From contig NC_090984.1 of assembly GCF_041146395.1 (NCBI RefSeq), positions 85,137,114 through 85,201,113 on the forward strand: a stretch of 64,000 nucleotides of DNA, in the 5' to 3' direction. Both the position numbers and the translations under genes were made by a program. Shown in pieces: positions 39,284-53,590 of this stretch (positions within the stretch are counted from its first letter, which is position 1; every line of letters begins with the position of its first letter). Under the pieces are notes generated by a model that worked only from the letters and a program-made list of their open reading frames with translations, ran no database searches and was not told the DNA's origin. This stretch comes from Eulemur rufifrons. Its lineage: Eukaryota; Chordata; Mammalia; Primates; Lemuridae.

Positions 39284-40690
39284 CTTCAGAGAAGAGACAG
39301 AAACCATGAGCTAAGTGAAAATATAGTGCTTCTTTGTGACAAAGTAAGGAAACATAGGGAGAATATTGTGTACTTACGTGTAGTATATCACAATGAAAGC
39401 ATACCTTTAAAACATCTATTATAAAAGCTTTAAGACTTAGAAAATGAAGTACTTATATGACTATCTTTTAAATTAATAAGTGCAGTAAATATATATGTGT
39501 GTGTATGTATGAGTTTATTAATCAAATGAAAAATTTTAAGTATGGTCATTCTAGGACTCTCACGTATACCCAAATCTGTACACGCCCGGGTCCAGCAGAA
39601 CTCCCACATAGAAAAAGTCTGCCCTCCAGACACATGAGTTTCACATTCCACAAATACAGTATCTTCGGTTTGTGTTTGGTTAGAACAAAACCACATGAGT
39701 GGACCCCTGCAGTTCAAACCCATGTTGTTGAAGGGTCAACTGCACAGCCCTGATATTTCCCTGTGAAGTTAAACTCTTGACACAAATCTGAAAGTCTTTC
39801 CCCTAAGGAGGGGAAACGTTCTCAAGTAAAGGCAAATGATCTTGCAGCCACGTTAAAATGTATGCAGGCAAGCCTCCTTTAAACGGCAGAAACTGTAAAT
39901 ACAAGTGTTGCCCTTCCACGAATCACAGCAGCTTTAAGCATCCCACCGCGGAGCCCTGTTGCACAGAAGGTCTCCGTGCCCTTTTGTGCTCCATCCTCCT
40001 GGCAGGAGAAAAGGGGCACAGCTACCACTGTGGCTGCGCAAGAACCAACACCCTAAGAACCAAGTTCTTACAAGACCTACTATAAGACAAAGCCATTTCT
40101 TTCCTCTTAAAAGGTACCAACTATATGTAATACGTAAATGTGACCTCTTTTTGAGCCAAGTATTAAATATGAGAACACATTAGTTCTCTAAAAAGGCCAA
40201 TAGAGTACGGTCATTTGTAGGCAATCAATTAACCTAACATAAAATTAGAGACTCATCTGCATCATGATTTGCCAATATTATTTCATTTGTTCATCTAACA
40301 TTTACTGTACACTTGTAAAATTGATATATATTAGTGCTTAGCGATTTTTTCCCCCCATCAATTAGTGCTGTGCTTTAGGAGTTTGAGAATTCCATCTCAC
40401 TGCCTTCCTGTTTGGCAGGAGGAGAAAGTAAAGTAGCACCTGAAGGTTGGGTATTTCAAAGAACAATTAGAGTTAAAACCTTCCCATGGAACCAAGTTCT
40501 TCTGTACCTCTTGAAATTTTGTATACTTATATGCAGAACTAGAATTTGCTTATTGTTTATACTATTTTTGGTCTTCCTTAAGATCCTAAGTCATTTAAAT
40601 GTTCATTTTAGAAAATCATCACTAAATAATATATTTTAAAAACAAAGTTACCAAGAACACAAACACAGAGATAATCATAGCAGAAGGTAA

Positions 40691-40870
40691 CAGGCTATAA
40701 CAGACAGAGGCTGAGTAATAGGATCAGTGCCTGGGTCTGGCCCCAGCTGGGCCACTAACACTCTACATCCTCCTGGACAGGTCATAGGCTTTCTGGGTCT
40801 AATTTTCTCACCTACAATAAAAGACAGAGATGAGTGCAAAGGTTCCCTCCTTATTAATTGTGGGATTGCC
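40691..40870 (+). repeat. MIR SINE
   Basis: GACAGAGGCTGAGTAATAGG, TGGGCCACTAACACTCTACA, TCCTGGACAGGTCATAGGCTTTCTGGGTC and TTTTCTCACCTACAATAAAA follow MIR order (usually 'ctctgccacttactagctgtg...cctcatctgtaaaatg'). Confidence 0.75.
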
Positions 40871-41184
40871 AGACACTGCATGCCTCTTGCTGTGATATAA
40901 TAGGAAATCTTCAGCACTCCATGAACTACTTTTGTCAGAAATGTTTAGCCTTAATCTTATAAAGCTTTAGGTCTAATATAGTTTATAGGAAATCCAGAGG
41001 TTGAATGGAACAAATCCAGAAGGTGGCACACTCCACAGAACTGGCCTAGTTCCTTCAATAAGATAATGGTATGATGGGGGTTAGGAGAGACTGTTTTAGA
41101 AGGAAAGAGACTTAAAGTCAGAACCAAATGTAATGTAAATATGAATATGTGACTCTTAATTGGATTCCTGTTTAAACTAACCTA

Positions 41185-42005
41185 CAGCAAAACATTTGAG
41201 ACAACTGGAGAAATTTAAATGAATTATTAGATGCTATTTAAGAATTACTGTTAATTTTGTTTGTGGTAACGCTACTGTGGATAAGTAAGAAAATATTTTA
41301 GAGATATTTTAGAGATGCATATTAGTTGCTAGTGTGTGTAAGAAAATATTTTAGAGAGGCTGGGTGTGGTGGCTCATGCCTAGAATCCCAGCACTTTGTG
41401 AGGCCAAGGTGGGAGGATCACTTGAGACAGGAGTTCGAGACCAGCCTGGGCAACAAGCGAGACCTCCCCCCACCTCTGCAAAATATAAAAAATCAGCCAG
41501 GCATAATGCCATGTACCTACTGTAGTCCCAGCTACTCAGGAGGCTGAGGTAGAAGGATAATTGAGCCCAGCCTGGGCAACAGAGCAAGACCCTGTCTCTA
41601 AAAGTAAAACACATATATTTTAATATATATATCTTTAAATAATATATATATTTTAGAGATGCATATTAATAATTAGTGATGAGTTATGCTGCAATATACT
41701 TTTTCAGTATGTTGAAGGATTTATTGCTAACCTATTAGATGTGGTAATCAAACTGAGGTTATGTCTCTAAAAATTTTTTTTTATCTTTCAGACAGATACA
41801 CTGGAAGAAATAATATGTCTGAGATTTGCTTCAAAATAATCCAGTGGGGACCTCTACATAACCAGATTGGTCCTATACTGATAACTGTTGAATCTGGTTA
41901 ATGGGAACATGGAACTTTATTGTACTAGTCTTCCTATTATATACATTTGAAATTTTCCAAAAAACAAAAATGAAATTTTCCATAATAAAAAGTTAAAAAA
42001 AAAAA
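41185..42005 (+). repeat. Old L1 3' UTR, interrupted by an Alu
   Basis: TTTGAGACAACTGGAGAAATTTAAATG opens it, and GAGATTTGCTTCAAAATAATCC, AGTGGGGACC and GAAATTTTCCATAATAAAAAG with an A-run close it, as in L1M 3' UTRs. In the middle AGATGCATATTA occurs at 41313 and again at 41656, flanking the Alu, and once more at 43775. Confidence 0.75.
41358..41608 (+). repeat. Alu SINE with internal deletion
   Basis: GGCTGGGTGTGGTGGCTCAT to GACCCTGTCTCTAAAAG; the right monomer has lost its centre (GGATAATTGAGCCCAGCCTGGGCAACA). TATTTTAGAG is repeated on either side, probably the target duplication. Confidence 0.9.
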
Positions 42006-42540
42006 AAAAAAGAGGAAGAGTAATACTACTACACACACAACAGAATACTAAACTTAAAACTAAAAGTGCCAAGTGTTGGCAAGGATGTGAAACAACTAAA
42101 ACTCTCATACACTGTTGGGAGCAAAAATTGGTGCAACCACTTTGGGAAACTATAGGTCAGTATCTAGTATTAATAAGTTGAACACGAATATACCCTATGA
42201 TCCTGCAATTCTACTGCTTGCTACAATTTAATAGAAATGTATGCATGTGTGCACCAAAAAAATGTTGATAGCAGTATTGTAATAGTAAAAAAAAAAAAAA
42301 AAAAAAAGAAGGCAACAAAACAAACGTCAACCAAGAGCAGAACAGATAAATAAAAAATTGATATACTTACTACCTGTGGGGACAAGGGATGGCATTAGGA
42401 TTTAAAAAGGGACATGAGGTGAGCTCCAGGACACTAATCATATTCTATTCTTGATCTGTGGGGTGGTAAGGAATACCCTTAGGTCTTGTGCATTTTTCTG
42501 CTTTACTTCTTTAAAAAAGTGAAAAAATAAAATACTTAAC
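42006..42540 (+). repeat. Old L1 (L1M-type) ORF2-end/3' UTR fragment
   Basis: AAGTGTTGGCAAGGATGTGA, CTCTCATACACTGTTGGGAG, ACCACTTTGGGAAACTATAG, CTATGATCCTGCAATTCTAC and a closing TCTTTAAAAAAGTG are typical. A23-scale A-run at 42286-42307. Confidence 0.7.
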
Positions 42541-43079
42541 AAAAAAATGAAGCAAATGTGAAGGCATTTTCTGTAAGTCTTCTGTGAAAAATTATTAATA
42601 AAAATTCAGAATAAAATAAAATTATGATGGGGTTGGAGGAACAAGACAACTCTTTGTCCTAAACCTACATGTTATCAAAGGTATGTTAACTACAAAAATC
42701 CAGATAATGTACTATCTAGTTTGCATTAGATTCATTTTTCCTAATATAGAAAGAGTTGGAAACAAATCCACTAATATCGTAACCTCTATCACAAGAAATT
42801 CTGTAATCATTACTGTTCATGTCATGCCCTACACACATATATATGTCTTGGATCAAACATTATTCAGTCAAAATAAAGCAAATCTCTAGGTTGGGATGCT
42901 AAAAAATAAATAATAAATAAAGGGCAAAGGTTTTCAGAGCGTATGGTAGCTACCTAAAAAGATAAATGCTACTTTAACCTCATTATTTTAACCTATTAAC
43001 ATGGTATTTAATATGAAAGGCTGGCCCTAAAGGCTTTCTGCTACTTTCTTTTTATTCTTTCAAGTTATTAGATTAGTCA

Positions 43080-43355
<276 letters not shown>

Positions 43356-43539
43356 TTAGTAATATTTCCAATTTTATAGAAAGATACAAAGTAGAAAAGC
43401 TAACATGGGTAAATATGAATAGACAGTCAACATAAAAAAGAATGTTAATCCTACCTAAAATACTACAGGAATACAAATTAAGACTAGTTATTTTTCCCTA
43501 TCAAAGTAGCAAAGTCTTTTTCTTTAAATAATATTTTTA

Positions 43540-43745
43540 AAATCCTTGATATAGTGTTACATGAAAAATTCAGGATTACAAATATATACACAGGATGAGG
43601 GAGAAGGAGGGAGGGAGAAATTATGCCAAAATAAAACAGTGGCTATTTCTGGTGGTGGAAATGGACTACTTTCACTTTCTTCCTTATACTTGTTTATACT
43701 TAATATTCTCTCCATAATGGATATATAGAAAACCACATCTAAAAG
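43540..43745 (+). repeat. Old L1 3' UTR fragment
   Basis: AACAGTGGCTATTTCTGGTG, CTTTCACTTTCTTCCTTATAC and CTCTCCATAATGGATATATA resemble L1M 3' UTR text. Confidence 0.6.
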
Positions 43746-43811
43746 CCAGATCTAGATAATCTGAACCACATCTAAGATGCATATTAATTGCTAGTGTGAG
43801 TAAGAAAATAG

Positions 43812-44165
43812 GGCCGGGCACGGTGGCTCACGCCTGTAATCCTAGCACTCTGGGAGGCCGAGGCGGGTGGATCGCTCAAGGTCAGGAGTTCGAAACCAGC
43901 CTGAGCAAGAGCGAGACCCCATCTCTACTAAAAATAGAAAGAAATTATATGGACAACTAAAAATATATATATAGAAAAATTAGCCGGGCATAGTGGCACA
44001 TGCCTGTAGTCCCAGCTACTCGGGAGGCTGAGGCAGGAGGATCACTTGAGCCCAGGAGTTTGAGGTTGCTGTGAGCTAGGCTGATGCCACGGCACTCACT
44101 CTAGCCTGGGCAACAAAGTGAGACTCTGTCTCAAAAAACAAACAAACAAACAAACAAAAAAAAAA
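43812..44165 (+). repeat. Alu SINE, strepsirrhine-type
   Basis: GGCCGGGCACGGTGGCTCAC, the lineage middle segment at 43938-43975, and a (CAAA)n tail. AGAAAATA flanks it at 43803-43810 and 44167-44174. It split a pre-existing GTAAGAAAATATTTTAGAG next to an older Alu. Young by its low divergence. Confidence 0.96.
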
Positions 44166-44179
44166 CAGAAAATATTTTA

Positions 44180-44560
<381 letters not shown>

Positions 44561-45679
44561 AGTTTTATTTTTTAAAATTGCACTGACTTAGCCTCAACTA
44601 TCTCTTCTGCACAAAGGAAGGTTAATTAGATTATGCCCACGGGAGCTTTGAGTTCCCTAACAATCTGTGACTATAAGAACATCCTATCCTGGAGGCCAAA
44701 GAGGGACCAAGGGAAACAAGCTACAATCCCCACTGTCATGATATAGCCATGGTATTGATAAAAGGCAGGTACCCAAACAATGCTGAAAGCAAATGCCTTG
44801 TGACACGGAAAATTCTTCAGCCCTATTGTCAAATGAGAAAAGAAGCTACAAAGGAGTATGATCTCATTGTCATAAAATAAATATGTACATAGAAAAAACT
44901 GCACTGATATCTGGACAAGTTGGCAGACCAGATACACCGAGATACCTAGCTGTGTGATTTCATGGAGTTGGGGGATACCCAATATACACAGCATCATTAG
45001 ACAGAGAAGGGAGGAGATGCAGAGAGCTTTGCAGCCACTTACAGCTATTCCCCTCGGAAAGGCAGGCTGCAGAATGAGTCACGGGAAGATGTGCAAATGG
45101 CCACCCACACTGCCTGACCTTCAGTGGCTCCACTGCTACTAGAATAGGGGCTCCAGATATTGAGTCATCACGTAAACCACAGTTATCATCCCCTGAGTCA
45201 GGCTATTCAGAGAAACATTTGACTGTGTTGTCGAAAAGTCATTAGTGTGGTAACAAAAGTGAATGTGGGGGGTTCAGACACACAGAAACAGACAGACACC
45301 CTGTTAGAAGTGGCTGGTAAAATCCAGGGAGGAAAAAGGCTTAGTGTCACTCTTTAGTAAGTATTCCTTCTCCAGAAGCAGTTTTCTATTCTGAATTTTC
45401 TGCCTAACCTTCAGTCATATTTCTGAAAGAAGTCCAAAAATAGATCCTGAATGTTCCTAAAAGAATCCTGGATGCCTCCAATATTACTGCCATGTACAGC
45501 TTACTAAAATCTTTAATCACACAAGAAGTATTCCTGAAAGTAAAAACAAACAAAAAATATTCCTTAAAGAAAGAACAAGAGAGAATTGTTAGACACAGGA
45601 AGCGTTTGTTTTCTCTGGCAAAGAACAAGAGCACCCCCATTCTAAGCTCTCACCACAGCCATGTGGCACGTTACAAACC

Positions 45680-45900
45680 AGCCCTCGAGTTAGGCTAAGA
45701 ACTGGCTCCATCACTTACTAGCTGTTGAACCCTGGTCAGGGCACTGTGTGCCTCAATCTTCTCAGCTGTTAAGTGAGCAAAAAATACAGTGCCTACTTCA
45801 CAGGAGTACCGAGAGGACCAAATGAGCACGTGCTTCCACTACACAAGTGGAGTCAGTGGAGGTGGTTGTTACTCCTATTATCATCATAATTAAGATTGAG
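45680..45900 (+). repeat. MIR SINE
   Basis: TGGCTCCATCACTTACTAGC, TGAACCCTGGTCAGGGCACT, CCTCAATCTTCTCAGCTGTTAAG and AGAGGACCAAATGAGCACGT follow MIR; the end reads ATTATCATCATAATTA. Confidence 0.82.
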
Positions 45901-46189
45901 GGAGCTGCTAAGCTACATATCCCATGCACACTGATGTACATTAGAATTTAAACAGGAATAATTTGCTTGTAACAGAGTACAGAAAAGGAAAAACAGAAAC
46001 TTGACAGTGGAGAAACCTGGCAAACACTACCTTAACCAAGTGATCAAGGTTAACTTCACCAGTCATAAGAAATATTGATATGGCGTAGCTCCTGATAGGA
46101 TATGACGAGAGGGGCACATCACCTCGGTGGTTGGCATTCTTCCCAAAAATCCATAAGTGCAGTCTAATCATCAGAGAAACTGAAGGACA

Positions 46190-46520
46190 TTCTACAACAT
46201 ACCTAAACAAGTACTCTTTTAAAAAGCATCAAGATCATGAAAGATACAGAAAGACTGAGGAACTGTCAGATTGGAGGAGACTAGAGAAATACGACAACTA
46301 AATCCAATGGAAGAACTAAAATCCCAAATAAAGTGTGTAGTTTAGTTAATAGCATTATACCAATGTTAACTTCTTTAGTGTCGATAATTGTATTAATATC
46401 ATGGCCATGTGGAATGTTCCATTAGGGGAAGCTGGAGGAAGGGTATATGAAAACTCTCTATTCTATCTTTGTAATTATTCTGTAATTCTAAAATTATTTC
46501 AAAATAAAGTTTTTTAAAAA
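46190..46520 (+). repeat. Old L1 3' UTR fragment
   Basis: GATTGGAGGAGACTAGAGAA, GTGTGTAGTTTAGTTAATAG, CCAATGTTAACTTCTTTAGTG, ATTAGGGGAAGCTGGAGGAAGGGTA and TAAAATTATTTCAAAATAAAG are successive pieces of an L1M 3' UTR. Confidence 0.78.
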
Positions 46521-46529
46521 AGCAAAAGG

Positions 46530-46925
46530 ACACTGTCTGCCAACTGGAATGTATAAGCAATGGAGTACTGCTCACAATAAAGTGGAATGAACTAGCGATA
46601 CAGGTAGTGCCATGGCTGACTCTCCAATGTATCATACTATGTGAAAGAATTCACATACATCACAGAAAAGACTACCTCTGTTCTAGAAAAGGCAAAACTC
46701 TAGAGATAGAAAGCAGACAGGTGGTTTACCAGGGGCCACAGAGGTGGGAGAGAGGATTTGGCTGCAAGAAGGTAGGAAGAAACTGTTTGGGGTGATGAAA
46801 TGTCCCATATTTTCATTGTACTGGTAACTATTTATCAAAACTTACATTATACATGTAAAGTTGGTAAATTTTATTGAATGTGGGTTATACCCTAACAAAG
46901 CCAAACTTAAAAATATTTTTAATTT
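46530..46925 (+). repeat. Old L1 3' fragment
   Basis: TGGAATGTATAAGCAATGGA, TCTAGAAAAGGCAAAACTCT, GGGGTGATGAAATGTCCCAT and ATGTGGGTTATACCCTAACA match another L1M 3' UTR type. Confidence 0.72.
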
Positions 46926-46929
46926 TTAA

Positions 46930-47210
46930 AAAAAAAAAATTCTAGTATAGTATGCAACCTTTTGTGTAAAGAAAATGGAAGGGGGAGATATGAAAACACA
47001 CACATATCCGCTTATCTGCAAAAAAGAAACACTGAAAGGATGAATTAAAAAGCTAATAAAAATGATTACCTATAAAGGACTGAGAGAACAGGAAAGGAGG
47101 TATATGGATGAAAGTGAGACATCTTTGAATGTAATTTGTTATGTAGTTTGGACTTTGAAATCATGTAAATGTTTTATAAACTCAAAATTAAACCAGGAAA
47201 AAAAAAAAAC
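46930..47210 (+). repeat. Old L1 3' fragment
   Basis: TAGTATAGTATGCAACCTTT, GTGTAAAGAAAATGGAAGGG and a poly(A) at 47199-47210 fit a third adjacent L1M piece. Confidence 0.65.
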
Positions 47211-47763
47211 CAAACAAACTAGTGACCTTCATACAGCTTAATGCTTCATGTGGTAATGAACACTAATGTGTTGCCTATATCCCGTTTCATTAAACTGAAT
47301 CCAGACTATATACTTGACCTAGCCAAATCATTTTTCTTCTGTAATGAAGTTTCCCTGCTATATTTACTCATGTTTTGCTCCAACATATCTAAAAGCTACC
47401 ATCTGGGGATAATAAGAACAAAACGCTATCACAGATTGTTTTAATTTCCTGCCTGTTATCAGCAGCAAGAAGGTAACCCTGGAAACGAGGATTTACGGCA
47501 TACTATTTCCTACGGTCGGTCATAGCCACAAAGGAAACCAAAGCAGCCTCCAAAACTTACAGCTTTGTGTCCAGCAACCCCACACAATGTCAGTTTTCAG
47601 GTAAGCCTTTCTCATGTCATCCATAATTAAGCAATGACAACAAATAACACTGCTGGGCACCATCCCTCAAGTATTTCGTCTGCCAGGACCCCCTTCTGAA
47701 AGTACAGGAAGTAAGACAGGCCCACAACACGAGCCCCAGTACTTACTTGAGTATCCTTTGAAA

Positions 47764-47921
47764 CAGTGGTTCTCAGACTCTCCCCAGTGGGCCTGTTAAA
47801 ACCCAGATTTCTGTGCCCCACCCCCAGAGCATCTGATTTAGTAGGTCAGGTGGCCCTGAGAACTTGTACATCTTAACAAGTTCCCAGAAGATACTGATGC
47901 AACACATTTGGAGAGCCCCTG
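47764..47921 (+). mobile_element. MER5A (hAT-Charlie) non-autonomous element
   Basis: CAGTGGTTCTCAGACTCTCC, TTTCTGTGCCCCACCCCCAG, AGCATCTGATTTAGTAGGTC and CAAGTTCCCAGAAGATACTG reproduce MER5A end to end in about 158 bp. Confidence 0.9.
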
Positions 47922-47963
47922 TTTTAAGGTATTCCACATTTAGTGCTGCTACAAAGAATCTTC

Positions 47964-48294
47964 AGGCCGGGCACGGTGGCTCACACCTGTAATCCTACAC
48001 TTTGGGAGGCCGAGGCGGGAGGATCACTCAAGGTCAGGAGTTCGAGACCAGCCTGAGCAAGACCCTGTCTCTACTAAAACTAGAAAGAAATGATCTGGAC
48101 AACTAAAAATATACATAGCAAAAATTAGCCGGGCATGGTGGCACATGCCTGTAGTCCCAGCTACTCGGGAGGCTGAGGCAGTAGGATTACTTGAGCCCAG
48201 GAGTTTGAGGTTGCTGTGAGCTAGGCTGACGCCACGGCACTCTAGTCCGGGCAACAGAGCGAGACTCTGTCTCAACAAAAAAAAAAAAAAAAAA
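47964..48294 (+). repeat. Alu SINE, strepsirrhine-type
   Basis: GGCCGGGCACGGTGGCTCAC to an A22 tail, with the lineage middle segment. AAAGAATCTTC flanks it exactly (47953-47963 and 48295-48305). Confidence 0.96.
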
Positions 48295-49046
48295 AAAGAA
48301 TCTTCCCATCTTCAAAAGGCTCCTACTCGAATATAGAGAGAGCTATCTATTGAAGGACGAACACAGACCTGTTTCGGCTGGGGAGAAAGGAGGGAAAAGG
48401 TAAAAGAAAACTTCTGGAAAGATTCCCCCAAAAGGAAATTTCTATCATATGGAGTTGCTTTTGGGTGGTACAGGAATTAGTGTTATCTAGGATATTTGTT
48501 GATCAACACCAGCTGGACATCTTTTGACACCTGACGCATCTTTCTGTGAGGACAGCACTAAAAGACAGTGGAACAAGACTTGGAACATTGAGTGTGCATC
48601 CATCCTAATGGATAGGAAAGAGCTAATCAAGTCTGCCTACTGGTTTTACAATTAAGGGAAGAGATAGAGAGAGATGCCTAGGGCATTAGGCCTCTTTGCT
48701 TTTAGCTAGAATTAAAACAACTCCGGGTGTTAACAAAGATAAGTCTATCCTGACTTGGTGGAGAAAGGTCTGAATCACTGGCCCAAACCCTCATAGTACC
48801 ATCCCACATCAGAGGCATACAGCTCTTATTTCATTGTGCCTCTTAGTACCATGGTTATTTGTGTTCGTGTCTCCCACCTCCACTGGGTTATAATCTGTGG
48901 GGGTAAACGTTGTATCTTAAGGCTTTGGAGTTTCCACACAGTGCCCTGTAACACCATGCACAAAGCTGGAGTTAAACATATATTTTCCATGTTCATCCAA
49001 TTAATATATCTATCTTTACCCTGTGATTCATTTCCTTAAAATAGAT

Positions 49047-49721
<675 letters not shown>

Positions 49722-49794
49722 TTAAAATAGATTTTAGGAGGTTGGGACTTCAGAGAAATTTATGTGGCCAAGGGAACATCAGAATTCTCACTGC

Positions 49795-50087
<293 letters not shown>

Positions 50088-50104
50088 AGAATTCTCACTG
50101 CACT

Positions 50105-50350
50105 GCAGTCTTATTGGTAATAGCAAAAATTGAGAAAAACAATTACACAGTTTGAGTAAAATCATACAATAAAATATGATCCAGCAGTAAAAGTGAGTAA
50201 ATTTGAGCTCCATTTATAAATCCCTGAAACAATGTTCAATGGAAAAAGCACACAGCAGAAGGATATGTAGAGCATGATCCATTTAAATTTAAGTAGAAAC
50301 AATGCTACATGTTGTTTGTAGACACACACATAAAATGAAAGAATAAAAAT
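50105..50350 (+). repeat. Old L1 fragment
   Basis: GTCTTATTGGTAATAGCAAAAATTG, ATAAAATATGATCCAGCAGT and AGCATGATCCATTTAAATTT are the ORF2-end phrases of old L1s. Confidence 0.68.
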
Positions 50351-51584
50351 AGTCATGAAAGAGACCAAATTCAAGATAGTCCTTACCTCTATGGTGAGAG
50401 GTAAAAGGTTCAAAAAGCAATAACTAGGAAGCCTTAAACTATATCTGTTTTTAAAGCAATTATAGCAAAACATTAAGATTTGCTAAAACTAGATACATTT
50501 TGGTTGAACTAGTTCTTCATATCTAGTCTTGTATATTTGAGACATTAACAAAAAGATTTTTTAAATTGAGGTGTTCATATACATGCTGGTATTTTGTTTT
50601 TTCCTGAAAAAATAAAAATAAAAAAACTGAGGTTACCTTTGCACAGAGGGGATAAGGGACGAGAAGAGTGCACAGGAAGATCCAGCCTGCTTCATGCAGT
50701 GCTGCTAACTCCTTCAAAACCCTCCCTAAACCACACACTGCAACTCAAACTAAAGCTTCTAGCACTAAACTTTTTGCTTATACCTCCTGTTTGAAAAAAT
50801 TGTCCTACAATTAAGAGCAATGTTAAAACAAATTCAAAGAGGGAAGAAAATCACTATCTCTGCTTTCATTTCTATCATGACAGTACATCTCTTGTTAGAA
50901 CTTCCAACACTCACAACTTTTTGCATTTAAAAAGGCAGAGCTAACATCTGTAAAACTTGGTCAAAATAAGCATGAACCCAAACATTCGTCAGAATCGAAG
51001 ACGACCATAGACTACCAGTCACACACCCTCTGCCGGAGCAGGCAGAGCTGCCACAACTTTGATATGCTCCATGAACTCACTTCATAAACTGCAAGCTTGT
51101 CGGCAGGAACAATCGAAGGTATTGCAAAGGAAGTAAAAGTTTGGTTATTTTGGAAATTTTCACTCCTGTCATCCTTGGCAGAGATAAATTCATATGTTGC
51201 TCTTAAGCTATTAAAATATAGCCATGGCTATTAAAATAGATGTTCTTGGCTGCCCTCAAAATAGTATTGACATGCATGTTTCGTTCAGCAAATCTAGTAA
51301 GCTATTCCCACCCTCTCAGCCAGCCTTATCGCCAACACTGCGTCTACTAGTGAGGGATTGAGTTTTCACATACAAAGTTATCTTTACTAACACTTTGCTC
51401 CTGATTACAACAGTAATGTTTACTGTATTTAATTGGTAGGATATAGAAAAACTGAAATGAGAAAATGAAAGCACATATAATCTCTCCACCCAGATGCAAT
51501 TACTTAACTGGCTCTTTGGGGAACCACAAGCACAGAGGTTTAAGACACAGAATAGTGAAGTAGGAGGAATGAATGAAAAAAGTC

Positions 51585-51690
51585 CAGAGACCTGAGTTCT
51601 AGTGCAGTCTCTGTGCAGACTGTGTGACCTGGACTTCAGCGTCCTCATGGTTAAGAGGATGGGTCTGGAGGAGGAGCTTAACATGACTCC
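51585..51690 (+). repeat. MIR-like fragment
   Basis: AGAGACCTGAGTTCTAGTGC, ACTGTGTGACCTGGACTTCA and GTCCTCATGGTTAAGAGGAT follow the MIR core. Short and diverged. Confidence 0.6.
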
Positions 51691-52377
51691 CAGGTTCCTG
51701 GTTCGCACAACCAGAGGGTGTTGGAAATCGATGCCAAATTACAACTGTGACCTTCCCACCCAACTGGTCAGCTTTTGAAATGTGCACGGCAGTGGCCAGG
51801 GGTTTTCTGTACTGAGGTAAAGGAAAAGTACCAGTTTTAAACTATTCAGATTTATTATGGATAAAACTGAAGGCTGCCGATCATGTCCGCTACTAACTCT
51901 CTAGTTATCCAGCCAAAGAACTCTCCTTCTGGTCTCAGTTTACTACTCTGAATATTTCTGGTAGACCAAAATTAGAGCCTTAGAAGCTGTCTAAGGAAAG
52001 AAAACAGTGTATTCAAGGAGTCAATTTTTTTAAAAAAAGTACACACTTGCCAAATTTAGTTTTTTTAACTGGATAATTTTGTGTATCTTTCACAATCCAG
52101 CTGTTAAACCAAAAATGGGATTTACAAAACAGATGGTGATAACAAGGTCTGGTTCACAGCAGTTCTAAAGAAAGAACACACCGATCTGATTAAACTATCC
52201 AATTGCTTCAAAAGCCTCTAATAGGCTCATCCCTTATCATCCTTCATTCAGTTACGCCACGAGATTTCATACAGATGGATATTGTGGAACCATCTGGAAT
52301 CCCATCCAAGTAAGTACCAGCAGAGCGCGTAAGCCACCATCATTAACGACAGATGATTAAGAGATCATCCTTCAGAA

Positions 52378-52510
52378 CAGTGGTTCCCAAATACGGCCAG
52401 TCAGAGAGAGCTTTGGAAATGACAGCTTCCCAAACCACCCTGCAAAAATCTGATTTACTAGGTGTGAGGATGAACCCAGGATTAAGTCTTTTAAAAACCC
52501 AAGTGATTCT
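52378..52510 (+). mobile_element. MER5-like (hAT-Charlie) fragment
   Basis: CAGTGGTTCCCAAATACGGC opens it; AAAATCTGATTTACTAGGTG and AAACCCAAGTGATTCTGA follow. The 3' end is unclear. Confidence 0.65.
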
Positions 52511-53369
52511 GAGGACCAGCTGGGGTGCGAGCACACAGGATTTTGAGAGGTGAGGGTGCATGAGGGTTGAAAATGGACCCACTACTGGCCCTCATTTGCT
52601 GTCTAGCAAGGTGGAGCAGCGGGCAGTTCCTCACTGCAGCCATCACGCCAGAGGGTGGCCATTCCTGTGGAACACCGTGAGGTCTGCACACAGATGGGAA
52701 AGGGCTGGACAAGTGTTAAGGATGCTGGAACAGAGACGGGCTGGGGACAGGGTAGCAAAGACAGGAGAGGGAGACTAGGACAAAGCTGGAGCCAACATCA
52801 TCTAAAGCAGGGACAGCAGGAAGGGCCCACACACTCCAGAAAAAATAAAGGAAGGAGGACCCCACATCAGAAAGTCATACCCACATCCTAGAAAAATACC
52901 ACCCATTTAAGAAAACATCTGGATCCTACAGCCAACTGACTAGAAATCAGTTTCTAGGCTAACACAATCAAGTTTGTCAAAGTTCCTGAGCTGGACACAA
53001 ATATATCAAACCATGACATCAAGAAACTTGAGATCTGAGGAAACAGGCCTAGGTGTAAAGATATTTGGAGGATGACTGGAAGTTAAACTACAAAATGATA
53101 CTTTACATAAAGGAAAACTGTGGGCTGAGAGGAAAAAATGTGATTACGTTGAAGATTAAGATCTGACTCAGGCCTTAAGGCTGGATAAGAGGAAAGGTAG
53201 GGGTTTCCTAGAAGCAGGAAGGGAGAGAAGTGTCATGTGATAAGATACAGAAGCAGGAAACGACAAAAGGTAAAGTGGCCTGCCTGAGTGGGTCTATGTA
53301 TGGGACAGAAGCCAGATTCCCTTCTATTTTAGAGCATTTTTCAAATGTAGCTTTCCATTTAGTTCACGA

Positions 53370-53590
53370 CCTCTTTTCAAGCCTTGCCACAACTCTGCAC
53401 TGGCCAAAACCAGTTACCATCCCCATCTTACAGATGAGGGCACTGATACTGTTATTTGGAATCATAACTGACTGCTGAAGAAGAGCTCACTAGTTAGTAT
53501 GAGAGCTGGATTTTGACCCCTGTCCTCTGACTCCAGACCAGAGCTCTGATCTTGAGCTGCCAGAAATCCGAACCTGACCTATTAGAAGTA
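53370..53590 (+). repeat. MIR SINE
   Basis: CATCCCCATCTTACAGATGAGGGCACTGA, AGCTCACTAGTTAGTATGAG, GACCCCTGTCCTCTGACTCC and AGAGCTCTGATCTTGAGCTG are the MIR 3' half in order. Confidence 0.8.

Noticed and set aside
44671..44997. 108-codon hydrophobic minus-strand frame
   Set aside because: Leucine/phenylalanine-rich text typical of AT-rich DNA read in antisense; no start context or motif; sits inside the GCH1 intron.
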